From Acholeplasma laidlawii_A (lineage in GTDB: Bacteria; Bacillota_I; Bacilli_A; Acholeplasmatales; Acholeplasmataceae), in the NCBI RefSeq assembly GCF_030166555.2, contig NZ_CP126461.2: DNA of 64,000 nt; one strand, 5' to 3'. The translations under genes were made by a program, and so were the position numbers. Below the pieces are notes generated by a model. It made no database searches, was not told the origin of the DNA, and saw nothing but the letters and a program-made list of their open reading frames with translations. Positions 1 through 8,945 of this stretch are shown here, one piece after another (the stretch's first letter is position 1; each line of letters begins with the position of its first letter).

Positions 1-498
1 TTACCACGTTGGGAAGAACTTCCTGACATTGAACTATACTCAGAACAAGTCATAAACTATGTGAACCAACACTTAGATTATATATTTATCGATCACGAAG
101 ATATCAAAGATAGTTTTGTTACAACTTCAATGATAAATAACTATGTAAAACATAAAATTATGACACCACCCATAAAGAAAAAATATAAAAGATCTCACAT
201 CGCATTTATTATTACTATTACGATACTTAAACAAGTAGGTAGCTTAAATGATGTACATAAGGGTATCGCTCATTTAACTTCTGTCTATGGTAAAGTCGAT
301 GCTTATAATTTATTTATTGAGTTTTTAGAACAGTCACTACAATCAGCTGTGAGTGAACTAAAAGGAAAACCTAATATAACTTATTATTCTAAACCTGTTT
401 CAATTGATTTGCTACCGCTTAAAACAGCTACCATAGCATTTTCTTCTATCATGCTATCTAGCTACCTTTTTTCAAAACTAGACATCAAAAACACATAA
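1..498 (+). CDS. DUF1836 family protein, 5' end outside the window
   Basis: The frame is open from base 1, and the residues before the first GTG (position 61) read LPRWEELPDIELYSEQV, the typical N-terminal motif of the DUF1836 family. The true start therefore lies outside the window. The conserved block with SMINNYVK and P-x-KKKY-x-R follows near positions 130-190. The C-terminal part is helical and hydrophobic. The family's function is unknown; a DNA-binding role has been suggested from its helical fold. The gene lies 13 nt upstream of a degV homologue in the same direction, so the two are probably cotranscribed. The family call is firm; nothing can be said about the job. Confidence 0.85.
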   Translation, partial: LPRWEELPDIELYSEQVINYVNQHLDYIFIDHEDIKDSFVTTSMINNYVKHKIMTPPIKKKYKRSHIAFIITITILKQVGSLNDVHKGIAHLTSVYGKVDAYNLFIEFLEQSLQSAVSELKGKPNITYYSKPVSIDLLPLKTATIAFSSIMLSSYLFSKLDIKNT

Positions 499-511
499 AG
501 GAGTTTCAAAT

Positions 512-1363
512 ATGAAACAAAATATCGCAATACTTGCAGATTCAGGATCTGACATTAACATAGATTTAAACAATATGCCATTATATATACTTCCATTAAG
601 AATTATTATTGATGGTAAAGAATATATTGATAAAAAAGAAATTTCATTAAAAGAAGTCTTAAGTCACATCGATCATAAAAAAGTAACTACTTCTCTACCA
701 AGTCCAAAAGACATTGAAGGTACTTTTGACCAAATTAAAAAAGACGGGTTCACGCATGTTATTTGTATCCCGATTTCAAAAGGCTTGAGTGGTACAATGA
801 ATATCATTAGACAAATTGCCGAAGATTATGAAGGTTTAACTATTGAACTTATTGATACCAAAAACATTAGTATGGCAAGTGGTTATAGTTCATTAGATGC
901 ACTTCAAATGATTGAAGAAGGTAAATCCTTTGAAGACATCGTACATACAATTAACCATAACTTAACAAAAAGGAAAGTGTTTTTCACAGTTGATAAACTT
1001 GTTTACCTAAAAAAAGGGGGACGTATTGGTTTAGTATCTGCAACAGTTGCTGATTTATTAAAAATAAAACCTGTAATAACATGTAATGATGAAGGTATCT
1101 ACTATACAGTTAAAAAACAAAGAGGCTATCAAAAAGCTGTTAATGAATTAATTCATCAAGTTGTCCAATTTGTTAAAGACAGTAAGAGTTATGATGTTTC
1201 ATTAATGAATAGTGACTCTAAACTAGACTTAGAAGTTTTCACATCAAAAATCAAAGAAGCTCTACCACATATCAGAAACTTCACTATATCCAATATTACT
1301 CCAGCATTAGCAATCCACACTGGTCCAGAAGCGCTTGGCATAGCAGTTTCAATTCATTCGTAA
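512..1363 (+). CDS. DegV family fatty-acid-binding protein
   Basis: This 283-residue protein has the normal DegV length. Family landmarks are an N-terminal ADSGSDI motif, the SKGLSGTMN loop near residue 92 that contacts the lipid carboxylate in known structures, and HTGPEALGIA close to the C-terminus. DegV/FakB proteins bind single fatty acids, and in Firmicutes they present exogenous fatty acids to the kinase FakA for phospholipid synthesis. That role would suit a mollicute that scavenges lipids, but no fakA is in the window, so the specific role is inferred. A strong ribosome binding site (AAGGAG) lies 8-9 nt before the ATG. Confidence 0.9.
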   Translation: MKQNIAILADSGSDINIDLNNMPLYILPLRIIIDGKEYIDKKEISLKEVLSHIDHKKVTTSLPSPKDIEGTFDQIKKDGFTHVICIPISKGLSGTMNIIRQIAEDYEGLTIELIDTKNISMASGYSSLDALQMIEEGKSFEDIVHTINHNLTKRKVFFTVDKLVYLKKGGRIGLVSATVADLLKIKPVITCNDEGIYYTVKKQRGYQKAVNELIHQVVQFVKDSKSYDVSLMNSDSKLDLEVFTSKIKEALPHIRNFTISNITPALAIHTGPEALGIAVSIHS

Positions 1364-1368
1364 AATAT

Positions 1369-1408
1369 AACGGTCACCATATCCATATGATATAGTGACC
1401 GTTTTTTA
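1369..1408. terminator. Bidirectional intrinsic terminator between degV and rsmH
   Basis: An AACGGTCAC...GTGACCGTT stem is followed by a T-run on the plus strand and preceded by A residues. It sits between two convergent genes and can serve both. Confidence 0.85.
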
Positions 1409-2443
1409 TTAACCTTTAATAGCAATCCTTAGTTTGGCAGATCTTGCTCTTGGATTATTAAATACTTCTTCTTTACTTGGCAATATTGGACCTTCTGTCA
1501 TACTAAATAGACCATCATTTAAATATTGCTTAAACGCCTTTTTAACTAGCCTATCCTCACCAGAGTGAAACGATAAAATGGCCACTTTACCACCAGGATT
1601 TAATTTACTCGGTAATTTGTCAAGCATCTCAAATAATACTTCATATTCACTGTTAACATCAATTCTTAATGCTTGAAAGGTTCTACTCGATGCTTTTTTT
1701 AGTTCTTCTTCATATACTTTTTTCGAAACCTTTTGTAGTGCTGATGCAATAACATGGTGTAAATCTAATGTAGTTTGAATGTACTTACCTTGTATTTTTG
1801 CTTTTGTAATTTCTTTAGCAATTTCTTTTGCATAAATTTCATCAGCGTTTTCAATTAACATATGTTCAATTTCTATTTCACTCATCTCAAGTAATCTTAC
1901 ATAAGCAGGGATACCAACTTCCGGATTCATTCTTAGGTCTAAAGGACCTTCTTCTCTAAATGTAAAGCCTCTTTCCGGATTATCAATTTGCATAGAAGAT
2001 ACACCTAAATCAGCTAAAATAAAATCAAAGCCTTCAATATCAATTTCATCAAAATCCTTAAAATTTAATTGATGAAGCGTAAAGTTATCTTTACTAAAAC
2101 CGTAACTTTCTAGTCTAGCTCTTGTTTTTGGTAGTTCAATAGGGTCTTGATCAATTCCATGTAAGTGTCCTGTGTGATTTAGTTTTTTTAACATTTCTTT
2201 ACTATGTCCACCAAATCCAGTAGTCAAGTCAATCCCTACTTGCCCCGGTTTAATATCAAGAAAATCTAATATTTCATCAACCATAATAGAACGATGCATA
2301 CCTGCAGGTGTATTACCTTTTTTTATAACCTTTTGAACAGTTTCATTATACTTTTCGGGGTTTTTTTCTTTGTATTTTTCATTATACTTTTTAGGATATA
2401 GACCACTATATCTTTTTCTTCTTACGCGTTTATTTTCTTCCAT
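1409..2443 (-). CDS. rsmH: 16S rRNA (cytosine(1402)-N(4))-methyltransferase RsmH
   Basis: RsmH (MraW) uses SAM to methylate N4 of C1402 in the 30S decoding centre. The sequence shows the family block GMHRSIMVDEIL, then the SAM-binding motif DLTTGFGGHS, later DLGVSSMQID and near the end LSFHSGEDRLVK. The protein has 344 residues, about 30-35 more than usual; the excess is a very basic, lysine/tyrosine-rich N-terminal extension before the GMHRS motif. A ribosome binding site (AGAGGTG) precedes the ATG. It is not in an mraZ-rsmH-ftsL division cluster here, in line with a wall-less organism. Confidence 0.96.
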   Translation of the reverse strand: MEENKRVRRKRYSGLYPKKYNEKYKEKNPEKYNETVQKVIKKGNTPAGMHRSIMVDEILDFLDIKPGQVGIDLTTGFGGHSKEMLKKLNHTGHLHGIDQDPIELPKTRARLESYGFSKDNFTLHQLNFKDFDEIDIEGFDFILADLGVSSMQIDNPERGFTFREEGPLDLRMNPEVGIPAYVRLLEMSEIEIEHMLIENADEIYAKEIAKEITKAKIQGKYIQTTLDLHHVIASALQKVSKKVYEEELKKASSRTFQALRIDVNSEYEVLFEMLDKLPSKLNPGGKVAILSFHSGEDRLVKKAFKQYLNDGLFSMTEGPILPSKEEVFNNPRARSAKLRIAIKG

Positions 2444-2539
2444 ATTAGAGCACCTCTAAATACTATAACAAATAACACCAAATTAAACAAACTAAAATAT
2501 GTTTTATTACTTTCTTACCTTCCAATTCTTTCACACTTT

Positions 2540-2574
2540 AAAGAAAATACACCTATCAAGACAGGTGTATTTTG
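2540..2574 (-). terminator. Intrinsic terminator of the lipoprotein gene
   Basis: On the minus strand an 11-bp stem (AAAATACACCT with its complement) ends in a T-run 30 nt after the stop codon of the lipoprotein gene. Confidence 0.75.
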
Positions 2575-2603
2575 TCAAAATATACTATATCGACACTAAT
2601 CTT

Positions 2604-3806
2604 TTAAGTAATGGATCGGTAAACTAAATCAAAATGAGTAATACCCTCTACATCTAATTTATCCAAAGTGACTAGATATGTATAAGAGCTAAACGCTGTT
2701 GCACCGCTTAGAATACCATGAACATTTAGTGTTAACGTATCATCTTTAGTGGTTACAGAGTACACATAATTTTCACTCATTCTCGTTTCTAACTTATAGT
2801 AGAAAATAACTATATATTCTTCAAAATAAGTTTCATCGTAAATAGACAGAAGTTCATCAAAATAGGTTGATTTGATATCATATTTTAAAGTTATACTTGT
2901 TGTTTTGGCTAGATTTACCTTATTAATAAATTCGTCATAATTCTTAGCATAAAAGAATATATAATTTGCTAATTCTTCATTTAATGCTTCGTAGCTCACA
3001 TCAAATTTAGGTACTTTTTCATCAATTAATTGGTAGTTTTCCCCGAAATCTGTGGAAAACTCTAACCTTTCTTGGTACATTGTATTGTATTTAGGGTTTG
3101 TGAAATTATAAAATTCATAAGCTATCGGATAATATACTTGGTTAGATTTAGTATTACCCATCAAATACTCAAAGCCAGTACCAACCAAAATCAACTGACT
3201 TTCTTCATCATATACTGACATCATAAATGTATCACTAGATTGTACTTCATAGAAGGCTTGTGTGATATTATTTTTATGTAGATGATTTAAAGTATTTGAT
3301 GCATCTTTTATGCCTAGTTTAATACTGAAATTCTTGAAAGGAGATACATTTTGAATGTTTGATAGGTGCCCTAAAATAAGTTCAACACTATAAGGTAATA
3401 TGTAGTCTGAGAGCAAAAATAGGCTAAGTGGATTTACAGATGATTTAATGCGCATATTTGGATAATAATATAATAATTTATAGACACCCTTTTGTTTAAC
3501 AATGTCCAAATGTATATACAAGTTACTATCTAACTTTTCTACTTGTGATAGTAGATAATCTAAGCCATGAACATGACTAAACTTAAATGAAAGTTCATTA
3601 CTTATCTCAATGCCTTCATTTATATATTCAAGGTCACCAAATTTATCTAATACTATTGATTTCTTATCTATAGTAACATAAGTTACTTGTTCTTTTTTTT
3701 CTTCATTTATTTGATCATCATCTGACTTTGTTAAATCATTGGATGTGCAAGATGCAAGACACAAGAAGCTTATTAGAGTCATTAAAATAACTAATATTTT
3801 CTTCAT
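2604..3806 (-). CDS. Putative lipoprotein of unknown function
   Basis: The protein opens with a lipoprotein signal: MKKILVILMTLISFLCLASC gives a hydrophobic core and an LASC lipobox, so cleavage and lipidation at Cys would place it on the outer face of the membrane. A GGAG ribosome binding site fits the ATG at 3806 better than the in-frame ATG at 3815, which lies only one base from it. The mature part, about 380 residues, is acidic, rich in Tyr, Asn and Ser, and has no domain I recognise. It is probably monocistronic, with its own terminator. Function unknown. Confidence 0.75.
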   Translation of the reverse strand: MKKILVILMTLISFLCLASCTSNDLTKSDDDQINEEKKEQVTYVTIDKKSIVLDKFGDLEYINEGIEISNELSFKFSHVHGLDYLLSQVEKLDSNLYIHLDIVKQKGVYKLLYYYPNMRIKSSVNPLSLFLLSDYILPYSVELILGHLSNIQNVSPFKNFSIKLGIKDASNTLNHLHKNNITQAFYEVQSSDTFMMSVYDEESQLILVGTGFEYLMGNTKSNQVYYPIAYEFYNFTNPKYNTMYQERLEFSTDFGENYQLIDEKVPKFDVSYEALNEELANYIFFYAKNYDEFINKVNLAKTTSITLKYDIKSTYFDELLSIYDETYFEEYIVIFYYKLETRMSENYVYSVTTKDDTLTLNVHGILSGATAFSSYTYLVTLDKLDVEGITHFDLVYRSIT

Positions 3807-3931
3807 ATATCCCATTCTCCATTATCATTTTTTTTAGTAAATAAACCTCCTAGAACCTTCCCTATTTAATCTTCATGTTAGCGTTATTATAATCGTATTA
3901 TACCATGATTAATTTAGATATTTATATTTTG

Positions 3932-4522
3932 TTATTTTTGCTTTCTAGACAATGCGTATTTTAAGTTCATGACTAGAACACCAATAATGATGATTGTTTG
4001 GATATAGTAGATATATGCTGCAATATTAGAAAATAAACTAAACAATTCCACCGTCAAATCTTTTATAAAATGGTTTAGAATCATTGACCCAATAAAATTT
4101 ATCAGACTAATTGCTATATAAGTCATAGTTAATACGCTTCCACTTATATTCAACCTATTATAAAGACTTAACAAAAATACAACTGTGATAACTGGTGCAA
4201 AGTTAATAGATTGCGCCATGAGCACTATGGAACTTCCTGTTTCTACACTAAAGCCTAACCTAATCCAAGTAGTGATAATACTGGAAATTGGTGATGCAAT
4301 AAGCAATAGACTGGCAATTATGAGAAAAATATCATCTTTATTATCTAAAATAATCAAGATCAAACCAATAATAATAACGATAGTCAAAAAAATATTTGAT
4401 GCAAGTACATAGTTTATATATACATCAATGGATATCGATAAAACAGATAATACAACCTTATTTATTAAACCAGCCAAATAAGATGCTATCATCAGCATAA
4501 ATCCCAAAGATTCTTTTCTCAT
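3932..4522 (-). CDS. Hypothetical integral membrane protein
   Basis: This 196-residue protein is almost entirely hydrophobic, with about six predicted membrane segments joined by short loops. It has no signal cleavage site and no catalytic motif that I recognise, and ends in a basic tail (SRKQK) likely to be cytosolic. It is flanked by a lipoprotein gene and a symporter gene on the same strand, but spacing of over 100 nt on both sides argues against a tight operon. Function unknown. Confidence 0.65.
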   Translation of the reverse strand: MRKESLGFMLMIASYLAGLINKVVLSVLSISIDVYINYVLASNIFLTIVIIIGLILIILDNKDDIFLIIASLLLIASPISSIITTWIRLGFSVETGSSIVLMAQSINFAPVITVVFLLSLYNRLNISGSVLTMTYIAISLINFIGSMILNHFIKDLTVELFSLFSNIAAYIYYIQTIIIIGVLVMNLKYALSRKQK

Positions 4523-4573
4523 TCATTATCATCCTTTTTAAACGTTTTTATAGTGTAATTATTATATCATAGA

Positions 4574-4611
4574 TAAAAAAATAATCGATTACATGTTATA
4601 ATCGATTATTT
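4574..4611 (-). terminator. Intrinsic terminator of the symporter gene
   Basis: On the minus strand a 12-bp inverted repeat (AATAATCGATTA and complement) is followed by a run of T residues, just after the symporter stop codon. Confidence 0.85.
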
Positions 4612-4623
4612 CATGCATTCTAA

Positions 4624-5982
4624 CTATTCACTTAATACAACTTCTTCTTTACTGTTTAAAATGTCATAATTTAATTCATTTTCTGTTTTGGCAACGATAG
4701 TTGCTGCAACACCAGCACCAGTAACATTAATTAGTGTACGTCCCATATCAATTAGAGGATCTACTGCAATAATTAAAGCAATACCATCAATTGGTAAGCC
4801 CAGAGCTGATAATACTACTGCTGCAGCAATGGTTGCAATACCTGGAACACCAGCTATTCCTATTGCTGAAATGGTTGTGATCACTAAAAGTAATATGAAC
4901 TCTACTGGTCCTATAGGAATACCATAAGCATTTGCTGTTAATACTGCTACCATCGCTGGGAAAATCCCTCCACAAGCATTCATACCTACATTAGCACTTA
5001 ATGGTCCAACAAAGTTTGCAATACGATCAGATACCCCGACACGTTTTGTTAAGGACTCCATAGTAACTGGTAAGGTACCATAACTACTTTGAGAGGTAAA
5101 CGCTAAAAACATTGCAGGAGAGAATTTTTGAACAAACTTGATTGGTGATACTTTCATAATCTTTAGTAAAAGCATTTGAACAAATACAAAATGAAAGATT
5201 AATGCGCCATATATTAACGCAATATATAAACCTAGTTGTTTCAATGTTTCTATATTACTTCTACCCACATCATAAGCCATAAATGAAAATACCGCATAAG
5301 GTGTTAATTTAATAACAAACTTTGTTACTCTTGTCATAATAGTATTTAGTGAATTATTAAAGTCAATAAAAGCCTTAGTGCGCTCTGGATGTCTTACATT
5401 TTCAACAATGATTGCCACTGAAACAAATAATGCAAGCACAATTACGGGTAATACAACATTACCAGATAAAGCTGCACCAATATTGTTAGGGAAGAAATTT
5501 AAGATAACTGTTTCTATTGGCGTAATTTCTCTTACATATTCACCAATTGGTTCAAAATTACTACCCAATCCTGGTATATATGCAAATAAGAATCCAATAG
5601 CCGCACCAATAGTTGTTGTAATAAGTAACCAGAAGAAAGACTTAATACCAATGCTCTTTAGTTTTTGCATTGTCTCAAGTGATGTAAAACTCTTTATTAC
5701 AGCAGTTAAAACAAGAGGTACAACAACCATTTGGATTAATCTTAAATAAAGTTGTCCAATCGGTCTTATTCTTGCAACAATTGTTGTTTCTTGACCATTA
5801 ATGGTAGTTGTAGTTGGACCAAATAAAAATCCTACTAGTATCCCTAGAGTCATCCCAATGATCACTCTTAAACTAAATTTTAACTTTTTCTTACCTGTAA
5901 AGAAAATAAGCGCTATGACTACTAATGTAGTTAAGTACAGTACGCCTTTTTGCCATGAATCTATTAAATAATTATCAAACAT
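4624..5982 (-). CDS. Dicarboxylate/amino acid:cation symporter, TcyP-like
   Basis: A DAACS (GltP/TcyP) family secondary transporter of 452 residues. Visible landmarks are RLIQMVVVPLVLTAV in the third membrane segment, the re-entrant hairpin serine motif SQSSYGTLPVT, and NVGMNACGGIFPAM where glutamate carriers have NMDGT. The MNACGG variant is characteristic of the L-cystine carrier TcyP, so cystine uptake is the best guess; glutamate or another dicarboxylate cannot be excluded. Such carriers are driven by sodium or protons, which suits the Na+-type energy genes at the other end of the window. It stands alone with its own terminator. Confidence 0.85.
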   Translation of the reverse strand: MFDNYLIDSWQKGVLYLTTLVVIALIFFTGKKKLKFSLRVIIGMTLGILVGFLFGPTTTTINGQETTIVARIRPIGQLYLRLIQMVVVPLVLTAVIKSFTSLETMQKLKSIGIKSFFWLLITTTIGAAIGFLFAYIPGLGSNFEPIGEYVREITPIETVILNFFPNNIGAALSGNVVLPVIVLALFVSVAIIVENVRHPERTKAFIDFNNSLNTIMTRVTKFVIKLTPYAVFSFMAYDVGRSNIETLKQLGLYIALIYGALIFHFVFVQMLLLKIMKVSPIKFVQKFSPAMFLAFTSQSSYGTLPVTMESLTKRVGVSDRIANFVGPLSANVGMNACGGIFPAMVAVLTANAYGIPIGPVEFILLLVITTISAIGIAGVPGIATIAAAVVLSALGLPIDGIALIIAVDPLIDMGRTLINVTGAGVAATIVAKTENELNYDILNSKEEVVLSE

Positions 5983-6057
5983 GTGTATCCCTCTTTTACT
6001 AGTTATTTCGATATAGAAATATATTACTATACAGTTTCCTTAAGCTCAAATAAAAGG

Positions 6058-6090
6058 CATTTTAAAAGCAGTTAAATATTAACTGCTTTA
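6058..6090 (-). terminator. Intrinsic terminator of the NUDIX gene
   Basis: The minus strand carries AAAGCAGTTAA and its complement around a 3-nt loop, followed by TTTTAAAA, 27 nt after the NUDIX stop codon. Confidence 0.7.
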
Positions 6091-6116
6091 TGTATTCGTG
6101 TAAAATATTGTGATTT

Positions 6117-6677
6117 TTACTTATTAAGTGTTTTTATATAAGAAAATAATTTCTGGTAGATATATATCATACGCTCTTCAGTAACATGATTTAGAACATC
6201 ATCTAAATCAAACCACTTAACTCCACTATTCTCATCAGCCTTTATAACTAGTTTCTCATCTTCATCAGCTATAAGTAAATAGGTCAAATTCATATGAATG
6301 TGGTCACCCACATATACACCCCGTTTTATATGGTTATGAACTAAGATGTTATCTAATGCCACAGGTTCATGAAACAGTGGCCTAACTTTCTTAACTCCTG
6401 TTTCTTCTGTTACCTCTTCTAATAATACTTCTAAAAAATCAGGATTACCGTCATTATGTCCACCAATCCAGCCCCAAGATTTATATATAAGGTGGTTAGC
6501 AAATAATACTTTATCTAATGTTTTATTTAAAACAATTGCCGAATTTGAAAAATGAGCAATAAGGTTTGTCCTAAATAGTGCATCATCATTATTTCTAGCA
6601 AATTCTAACATTGCCTTTTTATCTATTGCTTCTTGTTCATTTTTGGGTTGATAGTTTTCTATTGTCTTAATATGCAT
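6117..6677 (-). CDS. NUDIX hydrolase
   Basis: This 186-residue protein contains a NUDIX box, GHNDGNPDFLEVLLEEVTEE followed by TGV, with the correct spacing. The first Glu of the consensus is replaced by Pro and the Arg by Glu, as in several phosphohydrolase subfamilies of unknown substrate; the metal-binding EExxEE core is kept. The box is preceded by SWGWIGGH, typical of proteins annotated as NUDIX hydrolases acting on small nucleotide or phosphoanhydride substrates. Monocistronic with its own terminator. Substrate not predictable. Confidence 0.85.
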   Translation of the reverse strand: MHIKTIENYQPKNEQEAIDKKAMLEFARNNDDALFRTNLIAHFSNSAIVLNKTLDKVLFANHLIYKSWGWIGGHNDGNPDFLEVLLEEVTEETGVKKVRPLFHEPVALDNILVHNHIKRGVYVGDHIHMNLTYLLIADEDEKLVIKADENSGVKWFDLDDVLNHVTEERMIYIYQKLFSYIKTLNK

Positions 6678-6835
6678 CTGTATTTTCTCAATTCTTTACT
6701 TGGTATATAGTATAAATATAGCATAAATTCATAAAGTTATCAACGAAGCAATGGTGCACACTTGTTTTATTTAAATATAGATAGGCTTTATTTAGGCATC
6801 TCAATAATAATCTTTCCCATCACTTTAGTATCTTT

Positions 6836-7176
6836 AAAATCTATATAAGCATTGAACTGAGTGAAGTAGATGAGCAGTTTCTTACTTTAAGATATAAAAA
6901 GTTAATGAACTATATATATGAAAAAACATCCCCTTATTCATGAGAAAGTTTAAGGATCTCAAAAACAAAAGGGATGTTGATTTAAAAGAAATATTTAATT
7001 TTGTAATAGCAGTGGATAGATTTAATCTTATTCTATGTATTCATTTATCAAATAGAAACATAAATGAAAATAACTTAAATGATGAAATAGATAATATACC
7101 CTAAAAATCAGGAAACTTTAATTTCATTCAAACAAGGCTTCAAATAGACGTTAACTGGACAATTATCATCATATAA
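6836..7176 (+). pseudogene. Decayed recombinase-like ORF, copy 1
   Basis: Conceptual translation gives ELSEVDEQFLTLRYKKLMNY, then after one frameshift RDVDLKEIFNF and LILCIHLSNRN, then an in-frame TAA, then FNFIQTRLQIDVNWTIIII. This matches segment by segment the ORF remnant at 28693-29016 (LKEEQLKLKHQRLMTYD, LILCIHLSNRN, FKQSRLLLDTVWSIIF). The order coiled-coil segment then a short beta-rich tail resembles the C-terminal part of large serine recombinases, but no catalytic domain is present, so that identity is only a guess. The repeated origin is clear and the decay is visible. Confidence 0.55.
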
Positions 7177-7301
7177 CTCGAATAGCCTTTAATCAACCCA
7201 GTATTTTAGGATTAAAATCAATAATGAAAACATCATTTTATTCAAAAATATTAATTTATATAGAAAAACACCATATCACTTCAACAATACTTCAAACACA
7301 T

Positions 7302-7331
7302 AAAAAAAATGCCACACCGAAGTGTAGCATT
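7302..7331 (-). terminator. Orphan UUCG-tetraloop terminator, duplicate of the tRNA-Arg terminator
   Basis: Read on the minus strand, GCTACACTTCGGTGTGGC forms a 7-bp stem with a TTCG loop, followed by a run of eight T. The same hairpin occurs at 31662-31688 directly downstream of tRNA-Arg, but here no RNA gene precedes it. It is probably carried along with, or left behind by, the mobile DNA at 6836-7176. Confidence 0.7.
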
Positions 7332-7353
7332 AATAAATATCAAAATGTCTTGC

Positions 7354-7513
7354 TGTAAATGAAATGCTACAAACTTTCCACTTGATGTGTTGATTTTGCA
7401 ACATACTTTAAGTTTAATGTGTCGATTATGCAACAAAGTCAATAGTTCATGTGTTAATAATGCAACATACCTTTATAGATTTGTGTTGATTTTGCTACTA
7501 AACATATAACGAC
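7354..7513. repeat. Five direct repeats with an exact 32-bp period
   Basis: Copies of an 18-bp core related to TGTGTTGATTTTGCAACA start at 7386, 7418, 7450 and 7482, exactly 32 bp apart, and a weaker copy (TGTAAATGAAATGCTACA) starts one period earlier at 7354. The 14-bp intervals between cores are unrelated. Similar multiple spaced repeats occur at the ends of IS21-family elements, where the transposase binds, but no IS21 transposase gene is here, so this would be a stranded end. An iteron-like protein-binding array is the alternative. Confidence 0.7.
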
Positions 7514-7560
7514 TCCTAAAATTTGAATGAATACTTAGTCATGGATTCTACTTAATTACA

Positions 7561-7713
7561 TTAATCTATTATATCTTTAGGAATAAATGGTTCCACTTTT
7601 AATTCTTCCAATTTGCTAATAATAAAATCTAAAATAACTTGAATTTCATTAAATTTAATTACTCTCCAAAACTCATATCTGGATTGTCCACTTAAATAAT
7701 TCTTTTTCACCAT
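7561..7713 (-). CDS. Small hypothetical ORF (50 residues)
   Basis: An ATG-initiated frame of 50 codons, MVKKNYLSGQ to KDIID, with a plausible helix in its second half. There is no good ribosome binding site and no homology that I recognise. It lies between the 32-bp repeats and the ABC operon in a stretch of decayed DNA. It may be a gene fragment or chance. Confidence 0.25.
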   Translation of the reverse strand: MVKKNYLSGQSRYEFWRVIKFNEIQVILDFIISKLEELKVEPFIPKDIID

Positions 7714-7748
7714 TAGTAAAGATATGATTTTATGTCTTTAGTTTATGC

Positions 7749-8945
7749 CTATTCAACAAATCTCACATGCAATAGTTTAGGAAATATTAAGTAGTATATT
7801 GGAATTACTAATAGATTTAGTATAATTATAACTATTAATGATCCTATATAGATAAACCATAAATCAATCCAATAACCACTAATGAAGTAAATAATCACAT
7901 GGCCAAGGATGGTTAACACAAACGCAATCACAATTTGTTTAAGTGATATCCAAAGATTAGATAAGAACATGTTTGTAATAATCTTTCCTTTTGAGTTAAA
8001 GAAGATATTGTCGATGAACAACACACTTTGCAAATCATCAAATCTTAAGAATAAAAAGAATACCATTAATAATGAAATAACAATAAAGAAGAATATCAGT
8101 GTATTTTGAATCATTGTAATGAGTGGGGAGAATAAATTAATAATTTGGTTTGTTTTCAGCAACTTATAGTTAGGTTGAGTGAATGAATGATTGATGATTG
8201 CAGTATCTAATGAATCGATATCTTTATCCATCATGTATATGATTCTAGGATATACATCATCAAATATGCCTAAAGAATTATTTATGTTTAGATATGTCTC
8301 AAAATCCGATAATATGGTCATTGTTAAATCAATAGCATCATCATCAGATTGATCAAATAGTATACTCTTGAATTGTGTTGTCTCAAAGTAACCCACAACA
8401 TCAACTTCAATAAATTCAAATCCGAATACATCAGTCGTTATATACATGGTTTGAATTGTATTTTGAAGAGGATATAATTGGTTAAATAATTCTTTAGATA
8501 GTAATAGACCACTATGATTGTTTGAAAAATAATTAATCTCAATATATTGTAAATAATGAACGCCAACATAAAATTCTATATAATCTGTAAAATCAATACT
8601 ATAACCACCAACTTGACCAAACTCACTTGTTGAACCATATAATGTATCACTAATAATGATACTTGACGAAACATTGGTGTTAATGCGACTTTCCAAATGG
8701 GAAGATCTCATACTTATTATATTTTCATATTCGGTTAAATCTGCAGTTTGTATTGAATATGATTCATATTCTATAAATCCATTTGCAGGCATATTTGAAT
8801 ATTTGAAGTTTAAATCAGCATTGACAAATAGAAGAATCAAATTGAAAAAAGATAGGAAAATAACTGATATAAAAGTTATTCTACCAATCAACTTATTACT
8901 CCATTTTGGATATAGAGATAGTTTATGAATTTGTTTAATTGACAT
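7749..8945 (-). CDS. ABC transporter permease (MacB/FtsX-like, bacteriocin-immunity type)
   Basis: The protein has one N-terminal membrane segment, an extracytoplasmic domain of about 220 residues, and three C-terminal membrane segments, the MacB/FtsX layout. An ATG at 8945 overlaps the end of the upstream ATPase gene (11 bp), which is more likely than the TTG at 8966. With the ATPase and the other permease it forms one operon transcribed leftwards. Similar three-gene sets export or give immunity to peptide antibiotics; the substrate here is unknown. Confidence 0.75.
   Translation of the reverse strand: MSIKQIHKLSLYPKWSNKLIGRITFISVIFLSFFNLILLFVNADLNFKYSNMPANGFIEYESYSIQTADLTEYENIISMRSSHLESRINTNVSSSIIISDTLYGSTSEFGQVGGYSIDFTDYIEFYVGVHYLQYIEINYFSNNHSGLLLSKELFNQLYPLQNTIQTMYITTDVFGFEFIEVDVVGYFETTQFKSILFDQSDDDAIDLTMTILSDFETYLNINNSLGIFDDVYPRIIYMMDKDIDSLDTAIINHSFTQPNYKLLKTNQIINLFSPLITMIQNTLIFFFIVISLLMVFFLFLRFDDLQSVLFIDNIFFNSKGKIITNMFLSNLWISLKQIVIAFVLTILGHVIIYFISGYWIDLWFIYIGSLIVIIILNLLVIPIYYLIFPKLLHVRFVE

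Noticed and set aside
6678..6835. A gene between the NUDIX hydrolase and the decayed recombinase-like ORF.
   Set aside because: Only short AT-rich frames without ribosome binding sites; I see nothing convincing there.
7354..7513. The 32-bp periodic repeats as a CRISPR array.
   Set aside because: The conserved core is only 18 bp with 14-bp gaps, copies are imperfect, and there are no cas genes.
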